DNA of 64,000 nucleotides from Eucalyptus grandis (taxonomy: Eukaryota; Streptophyta; Magnoliopsida; Myrtales; Myrtaceae). Location of the stretch: positions 1,302,001 to 1,366,000 of the forward strand of contig NC_052616.1 in NCBI RefSeq assembly GCF_016545825.1, read 5' to 3'. A program made the translations under genes and the position numbers. Of this stretch, positions 25,140-39,399 are shown one piece after another. How positions within the stretch are numbered: the stretch's first letter is position 1; each line of letters starts with the position of its first letter. The notes under the pieces were generated by a model. That model made no database searches and was not told the origin of the DNA. It saw only the letters and a program-made list of their open reading frames with translations.

Positions 25140-27900
25140 AGATAAAGGGTGTCGAATTCCATCACTAGGTCAACTAGACAACGTCATCCTCGACTCCACC
25201 TCCTTCACCGCCAACCGGTCAAGTCGTGGGATTATTATTCACCAATGATTCTTCTCGTTCACAACACTACTTTTAAAAAGATTTCGATAATTGCTTGAGA
25301 TTGAATCCAAAAAGCATGATGAGAGCTACGGCTACTACTATGCACGTTGTTGACGCCTGAATTGATTCTCTCTCTCCCATCTAACGGAATCCATTTCATC
25401 ACCACAATCACTCACGGTCACAATAACAACAGAGAAGCACAAGAGGTAACAGAGAGAGCTCAGGCAATTCTCTCGATCATCAATTTCCAGTGGTTTCTTT
25501 TATCTTCATTTCGTCTCCATCACTCTCGGTCCGCCAATAGCCGCTGTCGATCCACCATCACCAGCCACAACAGCTCTCATAGGTTCAGAGCGGAAAACAG
25601 CGTCCATTTACATAAATAGATAACTACTGGGGCAAAAGCACATTGTTACCAGTTCACTTGCGGCCGCAAATGGGGTTAGGTTAGAGTTGAAGGTGTATAC
25701 CAAAACTTCAAAGATACAACCAGGCAAGCCAGGAATAACATGCCACAGGAACACTCTCAGGAATGCAATTACTAGTAATGTTTGATGAGGTGCCAGGTCA
25801 AGAAAGGTTCTTCAGTTGTCACAGGAAGATTCGCCGGTTTATCTATCCACGTAGAGTAGAATCTATGATGTTTCAGGATTGAAAAAAAAAATCAAAATGC
25901 TATTAATGTGCGCCTTATTCATAGATGCACAGGTAAATGCAGATTATGCTTTTAACAGGTTTGGTAAAGCATAAAGCATGGAGTGCTGCCACTATTAATT
26001 ATCACGAAGATGTGGCCTAATGTGGGGAAAGTACCCAAAAAAAATCCTAAGTCTATTGTATTTGTACCGATTCAATCTCCAACCTTTCAATTTGACTAAT
26101 TCAGTCCTAAATATTTTCGCATTGATATCAATTTAGCCCATCTAATCAATTTAGGCCATAAATTGTTAATGTGGATGCCAGTTATCCTACGTAATACAAC
26201 CGGCATCGACATGGACATCTTTTAATATTTTTTTTATTTTTTTATTTTTTAAATATTATCTTTTTTATTTTTCCTTTTCTTTCCCCCTCTTTCTTCTCAT
26301 CATATGGTGGCTGGTACTAGCCATGGCCAGTGACTAGCCACAAGCCAAGGCTAGCAAGGGCATGACCTCATGACCCGGGCAAGGCCGCCGCTCGCTAGAT
26401 CTAGGGAGGGCTCGACCCTTGTTGCCTAGGCAAGGGTCGCTAGGGCTAGTCGTTGGCCATGGCCGGTACTAGCCACATTCCAAAGAAAAAAGAATGGAAA
26501 AAGAAAAAGAAAAGGAAAAGGAAAAATGAGAAAAAAGGATAAAATTTTAAAAAATAATTAAAAATTGAAATTTTTTTTTTACAAATTATTTAAAAATGTT
26601 TACGTCAGCTAGTCATGCCATATAGGATGATGTCCACATCGGCGTTTTTCAGCTTAAATTGGCTAGATGGATTGAATTAGTATAATGCGAAAATATTTAC
26701 AACTAAATTGATCTAATTGAAAGGTTTATGATTGAATTAGTACCGATACAATAAATTTATAAATTTTTTGTTAATTTTCCCAGCTAAATGTAAAAATAGC
26801 GATTCCTTTTTGTTACCCTTTTTGTGGTCTAAGAAATATAGAACTTAGTTCCATCCGAAGGATAAACTTGTCTTCCCCCTTTTATTGGCAGAAGGATTAA
26901 CTTGTCGGCTACACTAATTTGATCCATTTAGTGAAAGCTGTTGCTCTTACACGTGTGTCATAAGAATTTAACTATGGAGAACTCTTTAGACACTTTCTAG
27001 ATTAGAAAAAAAAAAAAAAAACCAATTTGGCCCAAATAAAAAGCATCAAATGAAATTACAATGCTCGTGTACATAACGTGGCAACCAGGCAAGGTTCACA
27101 AATACAGAACATGTATATCATAACACTCTCTTCTCCCATAAATCAGAAGTATCTAATGCAAATATCATGCAACAAAAGTGATACACAAATACAGTATGAT
27201 TGCAGCTTCACAAATCAAACTAAACTTCAGAAAATGGCACATCATTAAATGGTGAACGATCTCCCAAAACAGGTTGAAATCTTGTACAAGCAAATCGGAT
27301 AATGCCAAAACAAAAATTAACTAGCACATATCGATAGCCAACCACATGATCAGGGACAAGCTTGTACAAAGAAGCAACCTTACAGTAAGGGCCCCAAAAA
27401 CGATGTTCAAATATCAATATATCATAACAATAAGTGCTATGAGATAGATGACCTTGCAAGTGATAGAAAACTACTAAATCGCGTAGCTTAGTGTCTTGGT
27501 ATCTTACAAATTAAAATGCACAATGAAGAACAATTTTAATGAGGCGAATACGAGGTGAAATCTCTCCATTAAGTAAAAAATTTTCAGTAGTTGCTATCGT
27601 TGTGGTTACTCTCCGTCCCTGTATTGGATCAAGAAGAAATCACTTGAAAGAAAAACAGATTCTTAAGGGAAAAACGAACTACTCAACCTATGCTTGAGCA
27701 TAGTTCTTAAAGCATATTTACATGAATAAATTACGTGCCTTTCGAGTGTCACTATATAATCGGTCATTTCTTGTAGAAGTTGGAGCTCAATGAGCTCCCA
27801 ATAATTGCAGAATATATATAATGGTCTTGTGCAGCGAATGATGAAGTGTCCTAGAAAGTGTAGATGAAGCGATACTTTCAGACAATTGAATAATATGATG
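25140..27900 (-). pseudogene. two-helix membrane protein family, copy A (broken)
   Basis: Not a family I recognise. The pieces align with copies B (33946-34487) and C (45788-46780), all on the minus strand. The first exon piece at about 27830-27760 encodes WELIELQLLQEMTDYIVTLER before a donor. A second short piece lies near 27630-27590. The 3' part at about 25340-25150 encodes VVAVALIMLFGFN, then stops after KQLSKSF where copy B continues. A Mutator-like MITE (26025-26781) sits between the pieces. The final-exon start present in B and C (QQEDA, SLALYGAKDLL) is missing here. A separate open stretch at 27459-27220 may be unrelated. I read this as a dead gene copy. Confidence 0.5.
26025..26781. 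mobile_element. Mutator-like MITE with long terminal inverted repeats
   Basis: Both ends start GGGAAA (right end read on the opposite strand) and stay paired for over 100 bases: TCTATTGTATTTGTACC against TTTATTGTATCGGTAC, and CAACCTTTCAATTTG against TAAACCTTTCAATTAG. The flanks CTAATGTG and CTAAATGT resemble an imperfect target duplication of about 9 bp. The core at about 26300-26480 is GC-rich, itself an inverted structure (GGCTGGTACTAGCCATGGCC against GGCCATGGCCGGTACTAGCC), and recalls the cores of the Harbinger-like elements. Confidence 0.75.
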
Positions 27901-28704
<804 letters not shown>

Positions 28705-29976
28705 GAAGTAGAGCCATTTTTTCTAAAATGATCCAAAGTGGACTTTATTTCAAATAAAAGTATGAAGTGGCTAATTAAGTTTCAAATAAGGGCATAAAAT
28801 TGCTAGCCTGCCAAATGGTCACCGCTAACATTTCAAGCGACTAAAAGAGGGGTAATTTTGTCTGAAATTTACAATTAGGTAAAGAAATGAAGAAAATCCC
28901 CAATTAAATTTAGGTTCTTCCTTCAATTTTTCACTTTTCTTCTTCCTCTCCCTGCTCCTGCTGTTCCTCAAGCAAATCGCTCCTCGCCCGATCCACCCGC
29001 TTTAGGCCCAGTCCTCATTCAATCCTCCTCACCTCCTCGCCCGCTCCTCGTGAGCTTCAGTCCGTCGTCCACTATTTCCTGGTTTAATAGGGAAGTGCAT
29101 GCCTCCTGGTCATCCTAGCAGGCTAGCACTTGACATCGGCCTTATCAAACAAGGCCTATAACCTTGATTGGCCCATTAGCTGACCTGTTATCAACATAGC
29201 AACTTAACATTAATCACAATTGAGAGCTCTTAGAAAATTACAGCTCGTATATGTATGTGTAAAAGGAATTAAATCAACAGCACGAACCTTACAAAGGGAG
29301 CATGCCAGGCTCGAGCTACATTCCTGTTCAAAGCAACTTAACAAGGGAAAGCCCACAACAACTAGCGTAAGCCTGAAAGGAAGAGCGACAAAGCATTTGA
29401 TGAAGACCGTCTTGTGCCATTCCTCCGGGAAGATCAGCCTCCGTCAACCTGCAACATCAAAAAGCCGTTTCTCAAATCACAAACGAAAGAAGAATCCAAC
29501 GAGGACGTGATTAAAATTAGACAGATGAATAAGCATGGGCTCGCGAAAAAGGACTTGAAGGTCACGGACGACGGAAATGTGGGAACGAAGAGACGATGGT
29601 GGACAGCGGACGATGGGCTGAAGCTCGCGAGTAGCGGGCAAGGAGTGAGGAGGGTTGTTTAAGGAGGGGCAAGGACCAGGCGTGAAGTGACCGCATATCG
29701 GACAGGGAGCAATTTGCTTGAGGAGCAATGGGAGAGTAAGAAAAGTGAAAAATGAAGGAAGAATCTAATCTAAATTAAATTTGGGGAATTTTTTACATTT
29801 TTTCTTCATTTGCAAATTTCCAACAAAGTGCACAATTTGAGTCATCGGAAAATATGGGCCGCTAAACATTTGGCTAGCTGCCTATCTTAGACCCTTATTT
29901 AAGATTGGTAATCACTTTATGCCATTATTTAAAACAAAATCAATTTAAAGCCTTTTCTTGAGACAATGCCCCACTT
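28705..29976. mobile_element. long-TIR MITE, complete member of the family at 6830
   Basis: The left arm (CCAAAGTGGACTTTATTTC, then CTAATTAAGTTTCAAATAAGGGC) pairs with the right arm on the other strand (AAATAAGGGTCTAAG, AAAATCAATTTAAAGCC). Inner sections pair as well: AGCAAATCGCTCC near 28975 with AGCAATTTGCTTGAGGAGC near 29705. The arms therefore cover most of the 1.27 kb and the whole could fold into a long hairpin. Open frames inside (29220-29662) lack any domain. Confidence 0.65.
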
Positions 29977-30630
29977 TAAACATTTACTTATTCGACAAAA
30001 AAAAAATTATTTCGAATTTTTCTTTAACTTTAATAAAATTGATGTGTTGGACTATATGATAATGGGAATTAAATTTTTGCTCCCTAGCAAAGATAAATTC
30101 ATTGTTGTTTTCATAAATTAACAAAAGAATGCGCAAAGTGAGGCTTTGAACTTCATAGAAGGGGAAAAGCAATACCCTATCAAATGAGCTTTCATTAAAT
30201 TATAATCAACAACTAATGCCACAGAATAAAAATTCAATTGATATAGCATCTGTACATGATATGGATGGAATATCAATTGATACAAAGAAGAATTTGTCAT
30301 GTAAAGAACATTTGAAGTTTATGTTGATAAATTATAAATAAGAATACATCTATACATCTGTTCTTATCATCGTTGGTGAGTCATTTATTAGTTTTTAATG
30401 ACTAATGCCTCAAAACGAAATTTTAATTCAGATGTAACATTTAAAGATAACACGGCTGAATTATTAATTCGAAGTTAATGTTATATTCTGTCAACACCAA
30501 AATAGACCTAGCGGGCCGGCGATGACCAACAAAGCCCATCAGGCCCAAATCAAACATAATAATTACCAATGGCTCGGTACCGACGATCACTTGGAAGAAT
30601 ATTCTGAGCAGTTTATAATTAAACAATAGA

Positions 30631-31025
30631 TGTTGGAGTAGTTATTTTATTTATCCCACTATAAATAGCCAAAGAGAAGTCATTGTAAGGGATCACCATT
30701 TTTATTTTTTTTTAGTCAGTCCTACTCTATTCCTACTCTACACTCACTTTCAAACTTTTGCCCTACCTCTTGCAGGGCGTGGGAGTCGAAACCTACTTCT
30801 GAAACTTACGCATCCCCACCCCATCCTCTCCTGAGAAGGTGAAGATTTGAACCCCTCACCCCCCATTCCATGTTGGAATGGTGGCCACTGGGGCGAATCC
30901 CAGTGGTTGGGATCACCAGATTGAACAACGAAACCCGTGTATTCAGTCTTCGGCTATCTTTCTTTAGTTATCTCCCTTTGCATTTACTTTCAATTACATT
31001 AGAATTATCTTTTATTTATTGCAAT
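30631..31025. repeat. possible solo LTR of a copia-type element
   Basis: Begins TGTTGGAGTAGTTA, has a TATA-like CTATAAATAGCC at about 30659-30670 and could end TTTATTGCA near 31023. The layout (TG start, TATA box early, CA end) suits a small copia LTR, but I found no matching 5-bp flanks, so the ends are weak. Confidence 0.3.
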
Positions 31026-31279
31026 AATAGTAGAATCCATAACCTTCTTTCCGAAACAACACAGGACCCAATACAAATAAAAAAACCAAAGAAACCATCC
31101 TTCATTGAAGGATATTTTGTCTGAGAAGATTCTCAGCCAAATATATTCATATACGATGTAAGAATTTGTCTATTCTCATTGTAGTTCATGAGTCATTTGT
31201 TAGTTTTCAATAACTTAATGTATGAACCTTACTATTGACCCTTGATAATTACATTATAGGACAATGAATTTTTAGTTTT

Positions 31280-31285
<6 letters not shown>

Positions 31286-31332
<47 letters not shown>
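31286..31332. repeat. (AT)n microsatellite, about 47 bp
   Basis: Uninterrupted AT run followed by T6. Directly after it comes a short GC-richer block (about 31340-31500) with GCGAGCCACCGCCACGGC, which has no recognisable origin. Confidence 0.95.
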
Positions 31333-31336
<4 letters not shown>

Positions 31337-33945
31337 TTGATGGCTCGGGAACTCACTGCATGACCTTGAGCCAGCGGCAAACCCCGGCAAGGCGAGCCAC
31401 CGCCACGGCACCCAGTCACAGCGAGTCACGCAATGGGGACGATGGGTTTTTCAAACCCCTCCCCTTGATGGGGAAAAATCTCTAACAATCGCGGCCACCG
31501 CTACGATTATTATTATATATTTATTAGATACTATTTATTTTTAAATTTGTGAATATACTAAGGAAAGAAAGAGAAAAATACGAAAAAGATTGAAAAGAAT
31601 AATTGGGACGATGTGCCTAGAGAATGTAACCTGGCACCTCCCACCCAAACGGGATGTTTAGTCCATAGCCCCGGATCGCTGTGCCATTTAAATGCATTGG
31701 TATTTCCATTGCGACACATATTATATAATTTTTTTTTTAAAAAGATGACATCCAACCAGAAATTGACACGTAGCAAGCTTGTGAGGGGCCATGGCAGTTT
31801 GCCGCTTTAGTAATTTTAGAGAGTTTCAAGAAAATTTAACAGTTTTATAATATGGGATTCAAAATGAAGTTGGAAGTATAAATTTGTTGACTTACTTTAG
31901 GGGTATTTGAATTCACTAAAAACTTTTTTTAAGTTATATGATTATTGGGCCAGCTAGACATATCAATTCTGCTTTCTAACCTTAGACATTTCTTTCAACT
32001 AACATTAATTATTAGCTGTGGAAATTGTTTTGACCAGCATCATAAAAAGAGCACCCATTATGAATTAAATCGTCCAGCCCCTCTAAAACTATCAGTCGGA
32101 TATAAGAGGAGGTTAGGGCTAAGCGGATAAAAAAATTTTGCTCATAAGAACGTCCATAAGGTGGCAATTCCTCCTAGAAGGTGTATTACTCTAAAACACC
32201 TCCCTTCCATTTCTCTTAATAAATTTAAAGAAAAAGAAAAAGTTCTAAAGGGTTGAAAAAAAAAAAAAACGATGATAGATTTCATATTATTGCTATGCTT
32301 AGTGGTCTTATCCTTAATAAAGGGTAAGTTATGCCTATCGTCGAAACGGAAAGTTGGGCTGTTTTTTATTATTATTTTTATCTAGGTGTTGAGATAATTT
32401 ATTTATAAAAAAAAAGGGGTATTTCCTTATTCTGAGATACTTTACCTATTGAAATTGGAAAAGTTAACGGTATAAATGAAAGGATTTCTATAAATACTTC
32501 GAAAAGGAATAAGGCGCGGGTTAATTGCAAGATAAATGAAAAACACCTACTGTCTTTCCCTTTTTTGTGCAAGTTTTTAAAGCATAGTCCCACGAAATTT
32601 TTGGACAGTAGATATAGTAAATCAAATGAATGGTGAACAAGAAATCTCATCCAGTCAATTAAATAAAAGATTGATACCACGAAAAATCTCAAATTGGTAC
32701 ACATGTGACAATTTACCTTCTATCAATTTCGTTAAATTTTACCATTGAATTGTTAAGTTTGATAATATATAGCAATTGACAGATATATTGGTTTAAGGTT
32801 TTAGCCTCCGTTTGTCATAGGTATACTGTTTTATGATTTTTGTGTATTAATACAACTTAAAATAAACTAACGGATGGTAAATTTGTTATAAATGTATCAT
32901 TTTAGTTTTTATGATTAAAATTTTTAATAAATTTGTCGGTATTAACCCTTAAAAAAAGCCACTCTTATTGATGGCGCTGACCGAGAAATATTGGGGAAGT
33001 CTGGAAATAAGACAGTGACATAGGAACGTGAAAAAGGCAGGAAGGGAGGCTCAGGAAGGATCCTGTCTAGACAGGGACAGCAGAGGGAAAGAAGATTCCT
33101 GGGAGAGCACATGCGGTTTCCGGTGTGTTTCCTTCTTCCTCCACTTTTGGTCTCTCCTTTCTCATCTCCCCTTTAGGTATCTATTTGAAGCTACAAATTC
33201 TTGTCAAATAGTATCATTGATAAAACTCACATTTTTTTAGATATCCTAAAATAATCTCTCGTTCATTTATTTGTTAAAATCTGGCCTTTTGAACGTGTTC
33301 AATCATAGAAAATTTTCCATCATTCTCTAATTATATTATTGTAACCATGACATGTTGTAACTAAGTCTATAACTCTCATAGGAATTAGCAGTCACATAGT
33401 GTTTGGATTAATTTTTGCACATCTCAACTAGTCTATCTTTTCGGGAGATGGGGGCACTCCCCCACACCAACTGGATTTTTGCAAGATTATATGCGTGAAA
33501 TGCTCCCAGCAAAACTTAAACCCAACATCAAAGGAGATGACTAAACTCCTTTGCCATCCAAACCTATACCTTTATTTTGTTCGAAAACATATACTTAGTC
33601 TATAAATGTTAATAAAGTATAAAGACTTGTGTTCAATTGGGATTCCTAAAAAGTTAATGATGAAGTAATTCACCTATTGGACACTTGCATAACAGTCATA
33701 ATAAGTATCATCCACATTTCTTAAGGGAGATTTACCTAATTCAAAAACTTGTTAGATGTTAGATCTCAAATATGATGGATGTAACATCTCTTTGGAATCA
33801 TGATATAAGGCTAGCTGATTTATATCGTACAAACACATAATATAGAGAAAAAAGCTCAGATATTCATGTCACATGACGTACAAACATCTTGAAATACAAG
33901 GGAAAAAAGAGAGACAAAGGGTGTCAAATTCCATTGCAAGATCAA

Positions 33946-34487
33946 CTAGACAATGTCCTCCCCAACTCCTCTTCCATCGTGAACAGGTCGAGTCACAATG
34001 TTGTCATTCATCGGTGGTTCTTCTTGGTTTGCAATAATAATTTTCAAAAGTTCTTTAATAATCCCTTGCGATTGAATGAGCAAGTTTTTGAGTATCGAAC
34101 AAATTCCTTCGCACATGGACTTGAAAATTTGTTTCACCTCTAGGTATATTTGTTGGTACTTGGGATTTGTTGCTACCATAACAAGGAACATACCATAGAT
34201 AACCCACTTGATGAAAAGAATTCAATACAATCGAGTCAATTGCTACTCCAACAATAACACATCCCACTATGAGAAACGTGAGATTGATGAATGGCTTTCC
34301 ACCATCGCTTTGTGTTGTTCGTGAATGGATGCCAAAGAGCACGATGAGAACTATAGCTATTGTGATGAAGGTTATTTGCTTGTTTAAAAGTAAATCCTTA
34401 GCTCCATAAAGAGCTAATGACCATATAAGTGAGGATATTAAGAAATCTTTTGATTTCTTAGTGACAGCATCTTCTTGCTGTCCGAGT
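33946..34487 (-). pseudogene. two-helix membrane protein family, copy B (final exon)
   Basis: The best preserved copy of the family, still without a name I can give. After a clear acceptor (TTCATAG at 34494-34488) the exon reads QQEDAVTKKSKDFLISS, SLALYGAKDLLLN, then a first helix (TFITIAIVLIVLFGI), a short polar loop, a second helix (LTFLIVGCVIVGVAI) and a tail. One frame change near 34190 is needed to reach the long amphipathic tail (IFKSMCEGICSILKNLL, GIIKELLKIII) and the stop at 33946. Homology to copies A and C extends to about 34780 in non-coding sequence. First exons are missing because a truncated transposon begins at 34800. The protein would be small, with two membrane spans and both ends on the same side. 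Confidence 0.5.
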
Positions 34488-34799
34488 CTATGAAAAGAAC
34501 AACAAAATTTGAAATCATTAGTTTATGAGGTAAATAAATAATATCAGCTTGTAGTATGGTCTTTATGGAAGCTTACTTATCCACAAATAAAACTGTAGAA
34601 TGAATTGTACATATATAAAATGATGGCGATGATTTCTCCCAAATTGCATTACTACCGGTCATACCATATGCTAATCCAAAAATTAGAAACTAGAGCTCGG
34701 CATCGGTGACATGCAAAGTCCATATAATTAGTCTAAACAGATCGATTGCAATAAGTAATAAATAAGTCGTGATTGATATGGATGGACACACAAATAAAA

Positions 34800-35695
34800 G
34801 GGAGAATTATCAAAAAGTCCTAAACCTATTGCAATTGTGTCAATTCAGTCCTAAGCTTTTTTTTTTGTCCAATTTAGTCCTAAACCTTTTATAATTGTGT
34901 CAATTCAGTCCATCCGCCAAAATTACGGCCGGCGCTAACGTGACGCCGGTGGGGGGATAGCCGGCCTGAGGTAATTTTTTAATATTTTTATTTTTTTCGA
35001 ATTTTTAAATATTTTTAATTCTTTTTTTTTTAGGCCTTCTTCTCCTTCCTCTGGCCGGCGTCCGGCCGGGTGAGGGTCAAGCGGGCCGACCTCGCCGGCC
35101 ACCGGCGAGGCTCGCCCCGCCGACCACTTTGGCGGCGAGCCTCGCCCGGCGACGGCGAGGCGGCCGTCGCTAGATCTGGCGAGGCTCGACCTCGCCATGG
35201 GCTGGCGAGACCAAGCCTCACCGGATCTGGCGACGGCGGCCTCGCCTGTCGGCCCGAGGCCGAGCCTCGGGATCCAACGAGCTCGGCCCTCGCCGGCCAC
35301 CGGCGAGGGCAAGGCCTACCAGCCGCGCTGCGTGGTGTAGTCGAGGAACCGCGGAGGAGCTCGATCTCGTCCTCGTGGTCCAAAGGCGCTGGAACAGGGG
35401 TTTTGGCGCGGTCACGGCCGGGAGGGCCGCTGAGCTCGGAGGGGAGATCGTGCCAACGAGACGGGGACGGGGAGGCGACGGAGGTGGCGATGGCGACGGC
35501 AGCCTTGCCGGCCACCGGGCGAGTCGACCCTCGCCTCGCCGGGCGGCGGGCGGCCGTCGCCAGATCTGGCGGGCTCGGCCTTGCCCAGCCATGGCGAGGT
35601 CGAGCGTCGCTTAGATCTGCGACGGCCGCCTCGCCGAGCCCTCACCTGCGCCGGCGTGCCGGCCGGAGGAAGGAGAAGAAGGCAAAAAAAAAAAA
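34800..35695. mobile_element. truncated Mutator-like element with GC-rich core
   Basis: The left terminal part (GGGAGAATTATCAAAAAG, then GTGTCAATTCAGTCC twice) is of the Mutator-like MITE style seen at 26025. It is followed by a core at about 35030-35660 of more than 65 percent G+C, made of repeated phrases like GGCGAGGCTCG and CACCGGCGAGG. No matching right end is found after 35695. Long open frames on both strands in this core (up to 213 codons) are products of base composition. Confidence 0.6.
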
Positions 35696-37964
35696 AAGCC
35701 AAGTGCATTGATTGCTCTTGATCCAAAGGAGGATATAGTTTATAAGGGTGTACATCGGTCCCAATCCAAACTAGCCAATCTCTATTCCAAAAAAAAAAAA
35801 AAAACTAGCCAATTTTGAGTAATTCTTGAAAGAATTAGTTCGACTCTCAATTCCAAAAATTTGGAATAAAAAATTACTTGTACAATTCCCAATTCACGTG
35901 AGGAATCGGACCGGCCAAACCAAACCAACGGATCAACCCAAATTACTTAATTTTTTATTTTCTTATTAAATAAATCATATGCTTTAATTTCACTGTTTTT
36001 TTTTTTTTGGGTTCTTTTCGAGTACCTCGTATTCTTTCAACGAGGCAATCTGCTTATGGTCTCTATTACTTTAGCTTCACGGTATCAAATCAAAGAGTGG
36101 TCTATGTGAAAGCATGGCTCGCCACGCGAGAATCAAGCTAGAGCATAGCCTCGGAAGTCAAGGAGTGGCACGATCGTATGAGAGAAAGATCAGAATGGGC
36201 TTTTGCCAAAGAAGCAAATAAAGCAAGCAATCGACGACAACATGTGGAACCAAAATGGTCAGCATATTAGTGACCAGTCTAAAGGGGAGTGCTTTACATG
36301 ATAACCAAGGCAAAACAAACCCACCATTTTTCATTAATCATGCTGCCGATTTAGCTATTTGTGACCAGAAGTCTGTGCGTGTATTAGAAGAAACAAAGAA
36401 AAACAAAAAAAATATACAGCCAATCCCGTGCAACTTGTCCATCCGGTTCTCGAGTGGACAAGATGGAATCCTAGCTCTAGGTTGGAATCGACCTACCGTA
36501 AAACCAATCACTCTAATAATTCATAAGGAGCAAGACACATGCATACGATGAAGAGTTCTATCCCAATCGACATAAGGTGTGAATGCTCAAATGCAAAACT
36601 AACCTCTGAGCCTCAGTTGAAGTAAGGTTGATGTCGGACATGGATCTCTTGCTAGCTTTTCAATAAAGAGAGTTGATGCTTCCTTCAACCCTATACTAAA
36701 GACTAGCAGAATAGATATACTTATAGGATGAGGAATTGAGGAATTGACGATATTTTCCTTCCTCATGGCCATGGCCGCGGCCGCTGAGGAATTGAGGAAT
36801 TGACCCTTCCTCATCCTTAGGTACCGATATTGACAGTCGTGTCATCCCCTCCCTCTTGAAGTGACATATTATTGATGCCGTTCCATCGTTCCAAACAAGA
36901 TCGAGTGGGGGCCCACTCCTGACTTATATTACCTTTTTATTTTTCCTTTTTGTTTGGGTGGATTTCTTCTTTCTCTTCCTTTTCTTCTGAACTTTTATAG
37001 AAACCGTGTCTCATTTCCGATCAACGACGGTCGAATCGTGTGACTCTAGAAAGCCTTCTTTTAAAGAGTGGGCAACTGAAGGGTTTTTGGAAATTATCAA
37101 ATGAGATTTCTATGGTGCACAAAATTCTCTAATTTTGTTTTATGATATTTTCATTATAGTTATAACAGACCATCGTGACATCAAACGATTGGAAATAATC
37201 AATTCTGTATGTATATTAGGAAAATGTTGTGATATCGGGAATTATAAAAGTAACATTTTATAACATTCTGCACTTGTGTATGGCAAAAATGCCTTAAGTC
37301 TTTGTAAAATATCATAAATCACATAAAAGAATCATTTTTGCACTTTGTAACTATAAATATTGTGACATTGGTTGAAACACAAAAATTATTTTGCAAACAT
37401 TTTGCTTTTTAGTTTCAACAGGCAAAATCTTGTCAATATGGAAAAATTTTGACACGTGCTTATACAATTAACCGTTCTAAATTAGATGGTGAGCTATCGA
37501 CACTCAAATACGATTTTTGGCAAGTCATTGTCAATTGTCCTACATGGTACATCACCACATCAGCAATTTTTGACAAATATTAGCTACAATGGCTACATGA
37601 AATTTTCCGCACAAATGTTAAAAATTAAATTGACAAATTTAAAAAATTTAGGATTACTTTAGCATGCCTGTAATAGGTTTAGAACCAATTGGATAATTTC
37701 TTTCTATTATTCTTTTTTCTTTGGTTTTTTAAGTGAGGCTTTGATCCTTGAACTTTAACATCCCCATCTCAACCCCCGACCATAGGGACAGTTGCTCATT
37801 GGCTTTCCTCCAAGTAATGTAAAAATGGTGGATAATCCCACCTTTTTTTTTTTAAAGAAACCCCACCTTTTTTTTTCAGTGAAATTTGATGCTGTGATTT
37901 TCAACATATATAAAAATTTACTTCCACTTGATCCCGGATAATCAAGTTACCCAGTAACAAGGGG
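35696..37964. other. intergenic, no gene recognised
   Basis: Mostly AT-rich. At 36725-36805 a short phrase (GAGGAATTGAGGAATTGAC) is repeated on each side of CATGGCCATGGCCGCGGCCG. Sequence at 37490-37680 resembles worn Mutator-like MITE text. No exon can be supported; the open frame 36255-36551 has no recognisable domain. Confidence 0.4.
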
Positions 37965-39399
37965 AAATTGAATGGCGGAGACGGCAAAAGTGATAGAACT
38001 ATCTCATTACTCAATTTTATTTTATTTTCCATGTGGGACGAAACCAGTGTCCCTTTTTCTGGCAGGTGGCCAACTTATTACTATACTATCAGTGGACCTA
38101 ATGATAATCTGAAGAGCTCGGAGGAGATTCAAAACAAAAGGTCTAGTATTCTACTTTCCTGTAAATGAACTAATTTTCGTAACTACTGGCAGTTTTTTTT
38201 TTTTTTGAACAACTATTGGTAGTTTGATTTGAAATATTTTCATGGAAAACCAACAATAAGAATTAGCAATCACCCAATTTTGGCCTCTAAATTACCTAAG
38301 TAACCTTAAGCTTGAAAAGAAAAGGTACAAAGAATGAAAAATTATTTTGAAAGTGCGTTAATATTAGATCAATTTAGTGGGATTCACATGGATCTCACAT
38401 TAGACATTCTAGATTTAATAGTTTAGAATCAAATTAGCATATGTACTGTGCTTATCAATACTTAATAGAAAATGACTAGAAATGGAAAAAAAAAATGTTT
38501 GTTTGCACTAGGATGAATTCCCAAAACTAATCAAAGTTAATTTTTTTTTCTTCTTGAAGGGTGCTTTTGAAGAATAAAAGGAAACCGGCCAAATTCTAAT
38601 TGGTATTATACATGTCATGGACACCGTTTGCAAATCAGGTCATATCAAACCTTTGATATGAAAATGGCACTCGGTTTTCTTTTTTAGGGCACATTTGTTT
38701 CACAAAAAATAAATAATTTGAAAAATATTTTTTTAAATAATCACATCTATCAATTAAAATTATTAGTTAATGAATAATATTTTCATTAGCACCAATAATT
38801 TGTGTTTACACATTGCATGGACGATGAACATATTTTTTGTTTATTCATTTTTGTAAGCAATATAAATAATTATTTGTAGGAAAATTTTTCCAATCAATTT
38901 TCTACAAAAAAAATGGAGTCTTAAAGAAAATATCACTTAAACTCTATTTGTTTTGCCTGCAATAATTTTTTTTTTTTTTTTTTTTGATCTCACCTGCAAT
39001 AATTAGTCACTGGAAAAATTTATCATCATCCAAAATATTTTCTTATTCCACTAAAAATATTTAGACATAAATTATTATCGATCATGAATTTTTTTTTCAT
39101 AAACTAATTATTTCAAGCAATACAAGCAATGATTTTAGGAAAATATCTTCAAATCATTCATTTTTCTTGAAATAAATGAAGCCTTTTGGTATTTTACTAT
39201 TTTCCGAATCTAAAATATTTTAGACTATGAATGCGACAGCAAAAATGTTTTTTTCAATGCAAACCATATCTATTCTCTAATCTATATATCTCTATAGCTT
39301 TTCAAGGCATAGTTTTCATCACCCAAACAAAAAAGGCATAGTCTTCTCTTCAGCCAATTAAACAAGTATTGCATTGACCACATTTTCCATGATGATTTT

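Larger units (their letters stand above)
29977..33945. other. intergenic, repeat debris, no gene recognised
   Basis: Contains a possible LTR at 30631-31025 and an AT run at 31286-31332, listed separately. The stretch 32675-32960 looks like a Mutator-like MITE remnant with a minisatellite-type unit (CACGAAAAATCTCAAATTGG). Open frames up to 101 codons (32704-32399) show no family motif or splice context. Confidence 0.4.

Noticed and set aside
35030..35711. Long overlapping open frames (up to 213 codons) on both strands
   Set aside because: They occur in a GC-rich transposon core where stop codons are rare in all frames. The peptides are Ala/Arg/Pro/Gly-rich without domains.
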